From Amycolatopsis orientalis DSM 43388 (lineage in GTDB: Bacteria > Actinomycetota > Actinomycetes > Mycobacteriales > Pseudonocardiaceae): a stretch of DNA of 64,000 nucleotides. The notes under the pieces were generated by a model, which ran no database searches, was not told where the DNA came from, and worked only from the letters and a program-made list of their open reading frames with translations. The translations under genes were made by a program, and so were the position numbers. Positions 1 to 7,852 of this stretch are shown piece by piece (position 1 is the stretch's first letter; each line of letters starts with the position of its first letter). Where the stretch lies: NCBI RefSeq assembly GCF_000411975.1, contig NZ_ASXG01000124.1, positions 1 through 64,000 on the forward strand. Direction: 5' to 3'.

Positions 1-63
1 GCGCGGGCGCTGGCTGCCGCTGTGCGGGTTGCGGGCGCGGGCGCTGGCTGCCGCTGTGCGGGT
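1..63. repeat. Tandem 29-bp direct repeat, 34-bp period
   Basis: Bases 1-29 and 35-63 are identical (GC-rich, containing GCGCTGGCTGCCGCTGTGCG), separated by 5 bp. The array probably continues left of the window, so the copy number is unknown. No gene overlaps it. It could be a structural repeat at the end of the element or the tail of a repetitive gene; nothing here decides. Confidence 0.85.
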
Positions 64-893
64 CCTTCTCTTCCTCTGCGTCTTCCCAGCTCAAGGGCCT
101 GGCCGGCCCTGGGCAGGGGGTCGATGCCGAAGGTAACGGCGAGATAACGGAACCCGGCTGAAGCTTGAAAGTGTCTAGTCAGTATGTCAACCTAGACATT
201 TAACCGAGACAGACCGGAGAGATAAGACAGAGAAGGGCGTGAGGACCGGGACACGGCGTCCCGCGAGCGATCTCCTTCCTTTTTTCCTTAAAGGTTTGGT
301 CGTTACGAACGATAAGACCCGCATAGCGCGGGCAGCGGCTTGGGCCGCGCGGACAGCAGCGAAACCGTGCAGGGCAGTAGTGGGGAACGACGCGTAGCCA
401 AACGCGCATTTCTAGTCTGAGATGCGTAGTAACTGCGCTTGCAGCCCCGTTATGTGAATCCCTTGCTATAGAGCGGAGTAGCGCGCATAAAAGGCATGCC
501 TGCCAGTGGTGTGTCCCCAAGATAACTACATGGTGGTCTAGCGCCGAAAACCGTCACAACGTGTGGGCGTCCGGATTGTGTAGAGCGGTTGCCGACATTG
601 AACGACACTCTCTCAAGCGCGTCGCGCTTTCCTGTTCATAGCACGCTATGTCTCACGGGCATGGTTCCCTGCGTTGTGCGCTAGACATAACGGCTTCCCT
701 TTTGGGGAGGTTCAGGGAATGCGCTACCGGCCGACCGGGCGCTATCGCTTGCGGTTACGCATCGCACGGACATAGAAGATGATCCCCTTTGCGCGGATCG
801 CACCCGACGTGTCCAGATTTCGGCCCGTACCAGTTCGCAACTGGCCTGAACCGCCAAACGACACGCAACTACAACATCATTGGAGGTTCTGTC
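64..893. other. Non-coding stretch upstream of the first small gene
   Basis: No frame here has convincing coding character or a ribosome binding site. The stretch is visibly less GC-rich than the genes to the right. It holds a small hairpin (CCCGC at 318-322 with GCGGG at 328-332), an inverted repeat at 172-198 and a further CTAGACA at 681-687. A promoter region, a small RNA or an origin of transfer are all possible; none can be assigned from sequence alone. Confidence 0.5.
172..198. promoter_or_regulatory. Inverted repeat TGTCTAG...CTAGACA
   Basis: TGTCTAG (172-178) and CTAGACA (192-198) form perfect 7-bp arms around a 13-bp spacer. On the minus strand the spacer contains TTGACA, a possible -35 box. 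The same heptamer recurs at 681-687 and at 6432-6438, 77 bp before the start of the small HTH gene. This looks like an operator, possibly for that HTH protein (inference). Confidence 0.4.
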
Positions 894-1052
894 ATGACGC
901 GTAAAGACTTCAAAGAAATTGCCGATTCCGTACGTCGGGAAGTTGTCGCCGACGACGAACGAAAAGCGCTCGCCGACGCCATGTGCACGTACTTCAAATC
1001 GGTAAACTCGCGATTCGACCGCGACCGTTTCTTTGCCGCATGCGGTCTGTGA
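894..1052 (+). CDS. Small hypothetical protein (52 aa)
   Basis: The frame begins MTRKDFKEIADSVRREV and ends FFAACGL. I chose the ATG at 894 because GGAGG lies 8 bp upstream (882-886); the frame is open further upstream but without a ribosome site. The protein is short, helical and charged, with a Cys near the C-terminus. The next gene starts 35 bp downstream on the same strand, so the two are probably cotranscribed. Small proteins of this kind are common as first cargo genes of actinobacterial plasmids and integrative elements. Function not recognised. Confidence 0.6.
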   Translation: MTRKDFKEIADSVRREVVADDERKALADAMCTYFKSVNSRFDRDRFFAACGL

Positions 1053-1087
1053 TTAACACCAATCCGCACCCGCTGGGAGTGCCAATC

Positions 1088-1873
1088 ATGAACAACCCTG
1101 AAATTTCTTTTTCCGAAGATGCGCACTTGTTCTTCAGGCAGAATTTCCGTTACGGGACATGGGACGGTGAAGACTGCGTCCGAGATAATGACTGGTCCGG
1201 ATTCGGCTTCGTGCTCGGATCGGGCGGTGATCCGCTGCCAATTCCCGGCGATTACCTCACCGGGCACCAGTGCGCCCACCTGGCGGACGTGTCCAACGGG
1301 CACGCGGCGGTGCGGCTCATGGAGGAAGCGGCACCCGGCAAAGCGGCCGAGTGGAACGGTCTTCTTGCCTACGACTACGGCGATTCCGCCGCACGTGCGG
1401 CCGCCGACCGTATCGGTGCTGCTCTCGCCGGATACCCGCTGCTCGACGACGAAGACCTGTCAGGGCGGGAATCCGAGAATGCCGCGCGCGTGCTGATCGC
1501 CTGCTACGACGTGCCCGAGGAAGGCGCGGCGGACGTCGTTTCGGCGTTGAGCGATGACGGGCAGACCTTGTGTACCGACTGCCACGGCTGGGATATCGAC
1601 CACATCATGTTCGAGCTGGGATATCGGCAATGCATCGAGTGCGACAAGTGGCTCGAAAGCGCTTGTGATGAGCCACTGCATTACGACTGCGCCGAATACT
1701 ACGCAGAAGACGACTGCGAATGCGTTTCGGTCATGGTCGACGGATACCGGCACGGCAATCACACCGTAACCATGTCGGACGTTCGCGAAACATTGCGTGG
1801 CTGCGAACACTGTTACCCGGTTGTCTACCCCTACGGCAAAAACGTGCGTGGCTTTCACAACATGCCGCAGTGA
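1088..1873 (+). CDS. Cys-rich hypothetical protein (261 aa)
   Basis: It starts at ATG 1088 (MNNPEISFSEDAHLFF) with a GGGAG site just upstream. The N-terminal half is acidic without recognisable motifs. The C-terminal half has clustered cysteines: CTDC, then CIEC, two further CD/DC pairs with CEC, and CEHC close to the end. This suggests at least one structural zinc site. There is no signal peptide or membrane segment. It sits between small cargo genes and the DUF932 gene of the mobile element. I do not recognise the family; a zinc-binding accessory or anti-restriction role would be speculation. Confidence 0.65.
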   Translation: MNNPEISFSEDAHLFFRQNFRYGTWDGEDCVRDNDWSGFGFVLGSGGDPLPIPGDYLTGHQCAHLADVSNGHAAVRLMEEAAPGKAAEWNGLLAYDYGDSAARAAADRIGAALAGYPLLDDEDLSGRESENAARVLIACYDVPEEGAADVVSALSDDGQTLCTDCHGWDIDHIMFELGYRQCIECDKWLESACDEPLHYDCAEYYAEDDCECVSVMVDGYRHGNHTVTMSDVRETLRGCEHCYPVVYPYGKNVRGFHNMPQ

Positions 1874-2006
1874 GCCGGGCGGAAGAATTGACGCGATCTG
1901 ACTGTGGCAACTAACCGCATGGTGTTGTGGCGTTTCGGTGCCGCGCGCGTAGGCGTGCGGACGCCGTGACCGCACAACGGTTTCCCTTAACGAAAGTGGG
2001 TTTGTC

Positions 2007-3011
2007 ATGTCCAAAGAAACCAGCGAATGGCTCAACAACAACGTTCTGATTGGATTCACCGACAAGCGCGGGCACGCATGGCACTACCGGGCATCGGCAC
2101 AAGGCAGCGAGCCGAACCACTACCCCGGACCCGTTCCGGTCGCCGACGTGCAGCGGCGCTTGTTCTACTGGACCGCCGAACCGGAACCGGTGCTTGTGGC
2201 GGGCAAGTTCGGCCTTCGCCGCGTGCCCAACAAGCAAGCCATCACCGCATCGGATACCGGTGACGTCCTCGGGATCTTCGCCGACGGCTACACCGTGCAC
2301 CAATACCAGGAATGGCTGTTGGACAAGGTCGGCACCATCCTGGACGACGGTCTGTCGATCGGTTCCGCGGGCCTGCTGCGCGACCGCCGACAGGCCTGGG
2401 TGAGCGTGGAAGTGCCCGAGAACATCACCACCCCGGAAGGCGTGGAGTTCCGGCCGAACCTGGTCGCCTGCACCAGCCACGACGGCAGCCTTGCCACCAC
2501 CTACAAGCGCACCGTGACCAACGTGGTGTGCGACAACACGATGTCGGCCGGGCTGCGCGAGTACGGCCAGCAGTTCAAGGTCAAGCACTCCAAGAACGGC
2601 AAGTTCCGCATCGTGGAGGCCCGTGATGCGCTCGTCATGGTCCACACGGTGGCCGAGGAATTCGCCGCCGAGGTCAAGGCCCTGTGCGAAACGACCGTGA
2701 CCGACCAGGCATGGCGCGCCTTCCTGGACGCACACACTCCGGTGCCCGAGGAGAAGGGACGTGCCCGCACTACCGCGACGAACGAACGGGCCGCGCTCAA
2801 CCGGTTGTGGAACACCGACAACCGGGTCAGCCCGTGGCGCGGTACCGCGTGGGGAGTGGTGCAGGCCATCAACACCTACACCCACCACGAAGCGATCGTG
2901 CGCAACGCCTCCCGCGCCGAACGCAACATGTCCCGCGCGGTGGACGGAAAAGCCGACGCGCTCGACCAGGACACCGTGACGACGCTCGGCAAGGTGCTGG
3001 CCTCGGTCTGA
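2007..3011 (+). CDS. DUF932 family protein (phage/plasmid-like, 334 aa)
   Basis: Starts at ATG 2007 (MSKETSEWLNNNVLIGF). The length and the central pattern (GDVLGIFADGYTVHQYQEW, then the region with RPNLVACTSHDGS and VTNVVCDNTM) match DUF932 proteins, often called phage/plasmid-like proteins, found on actinobacterial plasmids, phages and conjugative elements. The biochemical function of the family is not established. The protein is cytoplasmic with no membrane segments. A strong hairpin follows 20 bp after the stop. It marks the region as mobile-element cargo. Confidence 0.85.
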   Translation: MSKETSEWLNNNVLIGFTDKRGHAWHYRASAQGSEPNHYPGPVPVADVQRRLFYWTAEPEPVLVAGKFGLRRVPNKQAITASDTGDVLGIFADGYTVHQYQEWLLDKVGTILDDGLSIGSAGLLRDRRQAWVSVEVPENITTPEGVEFRPNLVACTSHDGSLATTYKRTVTNVVCDNTMSAGLREYGQQFKVKHSKNGKFRIVEARDALVMVHTVAEEFAAEVKALCETTVTDQAWRAFLDAHTPVPEEKGRARTTATNERAALNRLWNTDNRVSPWRGTAWGVVQAINTYTHHEAIVRNASRAERNMSRAVDGKADALDQDTVTTLGKVLASV

Positions 3012-3030
3012 AAAGGACTGTCGCCGCTTC

Positions 3031-3063
3031 GGTGCCCGCGCGGCCGATCGCCGCGCGGGTGCC
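3031..3063 (+). terminator. Strong hairpin after the DUF932 gene
   Basis: CCCGCGCGGC (3035-3044) pairs perfectly with GCCGCGCGGG (3050-3059) around a 5-nt loop. Outer pairs, including two G-T pairs, extend the stem to 14 bp (3031-3063). No T-tract follows, as is usual for actinobacterial terminator-like hairpins. It could also be a processing or regulatory structure between the DUF932 gene and the next gene. Confidence 0.55.
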
Positions 3064-3142
3064 GTGGCCGCGAGATGGCCATAGCCGACGCCCGAACCAG
3101 TTGTAGGGCACACCAACCGCGACACAGAAAGGAAAACAACCC

Positions 3143-3745
3143 ATGGAGATACAGGCATTCGCGGCAGCGATGGCGGAAGCGCTCGACGGGACATGGACGG
3201 TCGGACCGGGCCACCACGGTCACCGTGACCGATGCCTCATCGGCCCAGACGGTGAACAGCTTCACGTGTGCTATTCCGACTGGGAGAAGACACCACGGCT
3301 CAGGCTGTCCGTCGGCCTCCCGGCCGACCTGGCGACTATCCGGCATCGCCATGGCAACCCGGTGCCGTCACACGAAATCACGGTGTCCCCGGCAAAGACA
3401 CCCGAAACGGTCGCCGCTGAGACTGCCCGGCGACTGCTGCCCGGCTACCGGGCCACCCTCGCGGAAACCCGCGAGCTGAAACAACGAGTCGATGACCAGG
3501 CCGCTGCTCGCGACCGGCTCGCGCACGCCATCGCGGACCCGTTCGGCGCGACCGTCCACGCGCCCGGCCCCAGCCCGCTCGGCCACGACCCGCAGGAAGC
3601 GATCGTGCGCTACCAGGGTCCTCTGGTCGGCACCGCCACGGTGCCCCGCAACGGCGGACACGTGGCCTTCGCCTTCTCGGTCGCTCCGAGCGAGGCCGCC
3701 CGTGTCGCCGCGTTCTTGGCGACATTCCCGCGAACGACGGATTGA
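3143..3745 (+). CDS. Hypothetical mobile-element protein (200 aa)
   Basis: Starts at ATG 3143 (MEIQAFAAAMAEALDGTW), preceded by an AAGGAA-like site. The protein has an N-terminal alpha/beta-looking segment (about 1-85), a helical, probably coiled-coil linker (about 90-130, with the stretch ETRELKQRVDDQAAARDRL), and a C-terminal segment ending FLATFPRTTD. There are no membrane segments or catalytic motifs that I recognise. It lies between the DUF932 and DUF3560 genes on the same strand, with non-overlapping spacing of about 100 bp on either side, so each may have its own translation control. Confidence 0.65.
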   Translation: MEIQAFAAAMAEALDGTWTVGPGHHGHRDRCLIGPDGEQLHVCYSDWEKTPRLRLSVGLPADLATIRHRHGNPVPSHEITVSPAKTPETVAAETARRLLPGYRATLAETRELKQRVDDQAAARDRLAHAIADPFGATVHAPGPSPLGHDPQEAIVRYQGPLVGTATVPRNGGHVAFAFSVAPSEAARVAAFLATFPRTTD

Positions 3746-3771
3746 GACCCGCGACCACTGATGACCCGCCC

Positions 3772-3811
3772 GGCTGTAGGTGGACTGAACAAGACAGCCC
3801 CGCACCACCTA
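3772..3811 (+). promoter_or_regulatory. Two mutually exclusive hairpins before the DUF3560 gene
   Basis: GGCTGT (3772-3777) can pair with ACAGCC (3794-3799). TAGGTGG (3777-3783) can pair with CCACCTA (3805-3811). The stems share base 3777 and cross, so only one can form fully, or they form a pseudoknot. They lie just ahead of the AAGGAGG ribosome site of the gene at 3840. This is compatible with an attenuator or a leader-RNA switch (inference). Confidence 0.35.
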
Positions 3812-3839
3812 TGAACTGAAACGAAGGAGGCACATCGCC

Positions 3840-4892
3840 ATGTCCCTAGGAACTCTGACAATGCACCACGACTACGAGTCCGGCACCACCGTCGAGGGAA
3901 CCACTCGTAACAGTCCTGCGCACTTGGCGCTGAAGGCCCATCCGTCATGGACCTGGTCCCGTTACGCCGCGGCGTGGCTGTTGCGATCCTCTCGGCATCG
4001 CCAGTCCAAGCCGTACGCCCTCGCCGAGATCGAGCGCGTGCTCACCGATGCGGGCTACACGGTCGAGCGCGACGTCGACGACACGATGCCCAGCGTCGAA
4101 CAGCGAGAGGCCGATCTCGCCGACCGGATGGACGACCGGGCCGACCGGCTCACCGAGCGCTCAGGGAAACACCAGGCCCAGGCCGACGCCACGCGGGCGA
4201 AAGCCGACTACGTTTTCCACAACATCCCGATGGGCCAGCCGCTGCTGGTCGACCACTACAGCTACCGGGCCGACCTCAACCGTCGCGAGCGCGCGTGGAA
4301 CAACCTCGGCAAATCCATCAACCAGGGCGAGTACGCCGACGAGCTGGCGCGCCGCGCCGACACCGCGTCGCACCACATGGGCGCCCGCCACAACCCGGTC
4401 ACCGTGGCCAACCGGATCGAGACGCAGGAAGCCGACCGCCGGCGTCTTCAGCGCGAACTTGACGGCGAACCGGGCTGGGTGACCGAGACCGACGAGCACG
4501 GCCAACCGCGGGACCGCTGGGTAACCAGGCGTCCCGGCGAGGAGCGCGCAGCCTACCTGCGGCGCGAAATCACCACCCTCACCGAGCAGATCGACTACTG
4601 GAAGGGCATCTACGCCCAGCTCCAGGCTGAGGGCAAGGCGTCCACGCTGGGGCCGGACACCGTGAGCAAGGGCGACTGGGTGCTCTACAACAACATGTGG
4701 ATGCGGGTACGCCGGGTCAACAAGAAGTCGGTGACTGTGCCGAACCCGGTCTTCCCGCCGCCGCAGCCCGGAGAGAAAGAGGCCACCTGGACCGTCGCCT
4801 GGCACAAGCTGCGCGGACACCGCACCACGGAGGAGATGCCGCCGGAGGTCGTCGAAGCATACGAGGTGCCAGGCGTCGACCGGAGCAACTGA
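3840..4892 (+). CDS. DUF3560 domain protein (350 aa)
   Basis: Starts at ATG 3840 with AAGGAGG a few bases upstream. The central segment (about 85-180) has the DUF3560 hallmarks: a helical region rich in Arg and Ala, then IPMGQPLLVDHYS, a helical stretch beginning at RRERAWNNLGKS, and further helices to about 250 where sequence predicts coiled coil. The C-terminal part (about 265-340) is beta-rich (KGDWVLYNNMWMRVRRVNKK) and looks like a small KOW- or SH3-like fold. DUF3560 proteins are typical of actinobacterial and proteobacterial mobile elements; their molecular role is unknown. The gene converges with the next one, with only 9 bp between stops. Confidence 0.85.
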   Translation: MSLGTLTMHHDYESGTTVEGTTRNSPAHLALKAHPSWTWSRYAAAWLLRSSRHRQSKPYALAEIERVLTDAGYTVERDVDDTMPSVEQREADLADRMDDRADRLTERSGKHQAQADATRAKADYVFHNIPMGQPLLVDHYSYRADLNRRERAWNNLGKSINQGEYADELARRADTASHHMGARHNPVTVANRIETQEADRRRLQRELDGEPGWVTETDEHGQPRDRWVTRRPGEERAAYLRREITTLTEQIDYWKGIYAQLQAEGKASTLGPDTVSKGDWVLYNNMWMRVRRVNKKSVTVPNPVFPPPQPGEKEATWTVAWHKLRGHRTTEEMPPEVVEAYEVPGVDRSN

Positions 4893-4901
4893 TGCACCTG
4901 C

Positions 4902-6107
4902 TTAGCTACTGCTCTCTGCTGGGCTTTGTCGATCGGCTGGCCCGGGGCGCTCCTTGCCGTGTTGGTGGAAGTGCACGGTACCGATCGTGTTGGCCTGGAC
5001 TATGTTCCTGGCGGTCGTCCCGTCCTTGGCGGCAGTGACAAGCGCCGCGCCGAGGCGTAGTTCCCGGCCGAGGTCGTCGATCCGTGCTTTCAGTCGGCCG
5101 ATCGTGCGCTGGTGCGCGTCTTGCTCGCCGACCGCCTGCGCCATCCGTACCGCAACGTCGTGCGTGCCCGGGTAGCCAGCCTCAAATTTGGCGATGGCCC
5201 GCCGCAATCGACGCGGCATCTTCCCATGCATACGAGCCTCACTGAGCCTGCGGGCCAGAGTCCGCGCCGATGCTCGCTTCTCGGGGGTCAACTCCTGGCC
5301 GCTGGCCAGGTCAGCGGCCACCTGCCGGCACAGCTCGGCCTCTTCGTCGGCCAGGCTCCCGGTGAGCTTGAGCAAGTCTTGTGCCAACCGTGCCAGCTGC
5401 GCGTGCCACTCGAAGTTCACGCTCCTTGCCTTCCAGCGCAGGTCGCCAACACGGCGATGGTGTTCTGCCCGGACCACCTTCGCCTCGGCGAGTTCCGCCT
5501 CAGCCATGTCGAGCTCGTTCAGCACCGGCTCCAGCTCAATCCTGATTCGCTTTAGAAAACCATACAGGCTGGTCATGTCATCCAGTGCCACAATGAAGAC
5601 ACGGCGTTCAAACATGGAGACGAACACCGTGCAAGGCAGCAATGCTTCAGAAACACCGAAAAATGTGCGCATTTCGCTGACCGCGACCGTCAATGCCTTC
5701 CGGTACGACTGCAACTTTCCTGGCAGCACCGGGGCGACCACCATGTCGGGTCGTGCGTCGATGTCCGTGCACGATCGAGCGTTCAATGCCGGCTCGGTAA
5801 GCCTCTTTGTATCGCCCAAGCACTGCACGCCGCACAGGTCGACGGCCTGCTCGCGGCCCGCCCGCCACGGGTCCTGATGCTCAAGAGTGATGCTTCCCGG
5901 CGCAGGGGTGATGATTGCCAGACAGCGACGCGTCACGTCGTGCATGTCAGTCCACTCCGCGAAGAACCGCTCGTGCAGCTTCGGATTGTCGGCCGTGCGC
6001 GCCAGGAGAAAGACCAGGCCCGGATAACCGCCATCGCTCATGGTGCGGAACCGGCGGCCGAGAAAACCTCGAACCGAAATCTGTCGCGGCCCTGATAAGA
6101 AACCCAT
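4902..6107 (-). CDS. Unknown protein with amyloid-signalling-like C-terminal motif (401 aa)
   Basis: I start at ATG 6107 (MGFLSGPRQISVRGF) because GAGGG lies 4 bp upstream; the frame is open farther upstream without a better site. The N-terminal region (about 20-180) is alpha/beta in character (GLVFLLARTAD; FIVALDDMTSLYGF) and not recognised. Residues about 185-260 are strongly helical, probably coiled coil (NELDMAEAELAEAK). The C-terminus carries NIVQANTIGTVHFHQH at 368-383, resembling the VVQAG-x-I-x-G-x-VHFH motifs known as bacterial amyloid signalling sequences in actinobacterial NLR-type and effector proteins. It is transcribed opposite to its neighbours and divergently from an HTH gene. 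By analogy it may be a defence or cell-death effector, or a partner of one; the enzymatic part is unidentified. Confidence 0.6.
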   Translation of the reverse strand: MGFLSGPRQISVRGFLGRRFRTMSDGGYPGLVFLLARTADNPKLHERFFAEWTDMHDVTRRCLAIITPAPGSITLEHQDPWRAGREQAVDLCGVQCLGDTKRLTEPALNARSCTDIDARPDMVVAPVLPGKLQSYRKALTVAVSEMRTFFGVSEALLPCTVFVSMFERRVFIVALDDMTSLYGFLKRIRIELEPVLNELDMAEAELAEAKVVRAEHHRRVGDLRWKARSVNFEWHAQLARLAQDLLKLTGSLADEEAELCRQVAADLASGQELTPEKRASARTLARRLSEARMHGKMPRRLRRAIAKFEAGYPGTHDVAVRMAQAVGEQDAHQRTIGRLKARIDDLGRELRLGAALVTAAKDGTTARNIVQANTIGTVHFHQHGKERPGPADRQSPAESSS

Positions 6108-6514
6108 TGCGCCCTCACGGTCGAGCCAGATGGTCTGGGTACCCACCCATAGTGGCACGCGGAATCGCCCACTCGGCCAGCAGGCGAGCCGCTGACAGCC
6201 AGGGCGACCGGCTCGCAAAGCCGTGATCGATCGATGCGGTGGGTCCGGCGGGACCCACGGATTGCTGCGTACCGGGATGGCTACCGCCGTGACCTGTGTC
6301 GACGAGGTGGCCGCCACCCGCGGACTCCGATGACGCGCCGGAACTCCGTTGAAGCAGGCTCAGCAGGTGGTTCGCGACCGGGGCCCTCGGGTCACTACAC
6401 CCCCCCGCTGACCGCGGCTGTCTCGGTAAGGTGTCTAGGGAAACAGGGCGGCAAACAGATAGTTGGTCACGCTCAGAGGCCGGCCGACCCTGGCAACGCG
6501 AGAGAGGGCCGCAG
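6108..6514. other. Divergent intergenic region
   Basis: About 400 bp separate the amyloid-motif gene (leftward) from the small HTH gene (rightward). No convincing gene is present. TGTCTAG occurs at 6432-6438, matching the inverted-repeat arms at 172-198. A run of eight Cs sits at about 6398-6406. Promoters for both flanking genes are expected here, but no strong -35/-10 pair stands out. Confidence 0.45.
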
Positions 6515-6790
6515 ATGGACAAGGACGAGCACATCGCGCAGCTGCGCGCCCGCCGACAGCGCATCGAAGCGATCGAAACCGCCTTGGAGAGCATCCGCGA
6601 CGTGGAAAGCTCTCTGCAGGAGATGCGGGAGATCCTGCTCCAGCAGCGGAAGGTCGAACGGACGGAGCGGCTCGCCGATATCCGTGAAGCGGACAAGGCC
6701 GGTGTGCCGAAGACCAAAATCTCCAAGGAGGTCGGCCTCAGCCGCGCGAACCTTTACAACCACCTCAAGGGTGCTCCGGCGGACGAGTAG
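6515..6790 (+). CDS. Small coiled-coil/HTH DNA-binding protein (91 aa)
   Basis: ATG 6515 (MDKDEHIAQLRARRQRIE) follows a GAGAGGG site. Residues 1-50 form a charged helix that is likely to dimerise. Residues about 55-88 (DIREADKAGVPKTKISKE then VGLSRANLYNHLKG) form a helix-turn-helix like the C-terminal DNA-binding domain of resolvases and small regulators. It is the only small regulator between the cargo genes and the transfer operon. Control of the divergent gene, or of the element through TGTCTAG sites, is plausible but unproven. Confidence 0.75.
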   Translation: MDKDEHIAQLRARRQRIEAIETALESIRDVESSLQEMREILLQQRKVERTERLADIREADKAGVPKTKISKEVGLSRANLYNHLKGAPADE

Positions 6791-6892
6791 CCGGATTCAC
6801 GCGTCTGGGCGGTTGTCGGAGCCAGCGTCATGCGCCGGAGCGCTCTGGGAACGTCACGGAGGCTCGTCCCGGGCACCCGCGACGGTGCGCTG

Positions 6893-7846
6893 CTATCGGC
6901 AGAGCTGGCCTCCTCGCTGCCGGTAGAACTCTACTGGGTCGACGGCCTGCCCGTTGACCTCGATTTGCAGGTGCAGGTGCGCTCCGGTGGAAGCTCCCCG
7001 ATTTCCGACCGCGGCGATGGGCTGGCCGGCGTGAACGGATTGGCCTTCGCGGACCAGGTTGTGGTCGTTGTGGCCGTAGATCGTCACGATCCCGTCCCCG
7101 TGCTGGATGCGGATCCAGAGGCCGTAGCCGGACGCCGGGCCTGAGCTGATCACGGTGCCGGAGTTGGCTGCCAGGATCGGAGTGCCGATGGGCGCGGCGA
7201 TGTCGAGTCCTTTGTGGAATTCGCTGCCGCGGTACCCGAATCTGGAGGTGCAAGTGCCGCTCGTCGGGGTCGTCCAGCCGCCGGTGTTCGCACTGGTCGT
7301 ACAGGTGGCACCTTGGACGGCCCCGACGATCTGGCGCGCTGCTGGCTCGAATTTCGCGTAGCGGCCGGGAAATCCTGATCGCTGCACGGTCTGGGCGGCA
7401 ACGGTGACCGGCATGTTCTGCCAGTTCGGCAGCGCCAGCAGATGCCGGTAGAACTGCTCGCTGCTGTAGGCGGGGTCCATGATCTGCGCGACCGTTCCCC
7501 AGCCTTGCGACGGCCTCTGCTGGAACAAGCCGACGCTGTCGCGATCGCCGTAGTTCAGGTTCTTCAGCCGTGACTCGGTGAGCGCCGTGGCGACCGCGAT
7601 GACCCAGCCCGGCTCGGGCACGTTCATCCGTTTGCCGACCGTGACGATCGTCGCCGCGTTGCTCATCTCCTGCGGTCCGTACCCCGCTGCCGAGGTCGTG
7701 CTCGCCCCGACGGGGGCGCAGTTCAGGTCTCCGGCGGAACTGCTGGAACTGCCGAATACGGCTTGAACCACAGCGATGGCGCCGCCGCCGATGAAGAGCA
7801 TGATCACGACGACGAACCCGGCGCCGGCGGCGGCCATCTTGCCCAT
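6893..7846 (-). CDS. Conjugation cell-wall hydrolase: lysozyme-like domain plus M23 peptidase (317 aa)
   Basis: The N-terminus has a membrane anchor (about 8-31). Residues about 55-170 form a lysozyme/transglycosylase-like domain (ALTESRLKNLNYGDRDS, then VGLFQQRPSQGWG) with Glu91 the probable acid. Residues about 200-312 are an M23 metallopeptidase with zinc ligands His211 and Asp215 (HKGLD) and the HLH pair at 290-292. Such two-domain hydrolases open peptidoglycan for type IV secretion machines in Gram-positive bacteria. It is the last gene of the minus-strand transfer operon, 6 bp after the replication-relaxation gene. All key residues are present. Confidence 0.9.
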   Translation of the reverse strand: MGKMAAAGAGFVVVIMLFIGGGAIAVVQAVFGSSSSSAGDLNCAPVGASTTSAAGYGPQEMSNAATIVTVGKRMNVPEPGWVIAVATALTESRLKNLNYGDRDSVGLFQQRPSQGWGTVAQIMDPAYSSEQFYRHLLALPNWQNMPVTVAAQTVQRSGFPGRYAKFEPAARQIVGAVQGATCTTSANTGGWTTPTSGTCTSRFGYRGSEFHKGLDIAAPIGTPILAANSGTVISSGPASGYGLWIRIQHGDGIVTIYGHNDHNLVREGQSVHAGQPIAAVGNRGASTGAHLHLQIEVNGQAVDPVEFYRQRGGQLCR

Positions 7847-7852
7847 GACGCG

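Noticed and set aside
200..520. A 106-codon minus-strand open frame in the first kilobase
   Set aside because: No ribosome site, codon bias unlike the neighbours, and no recognisable motif.
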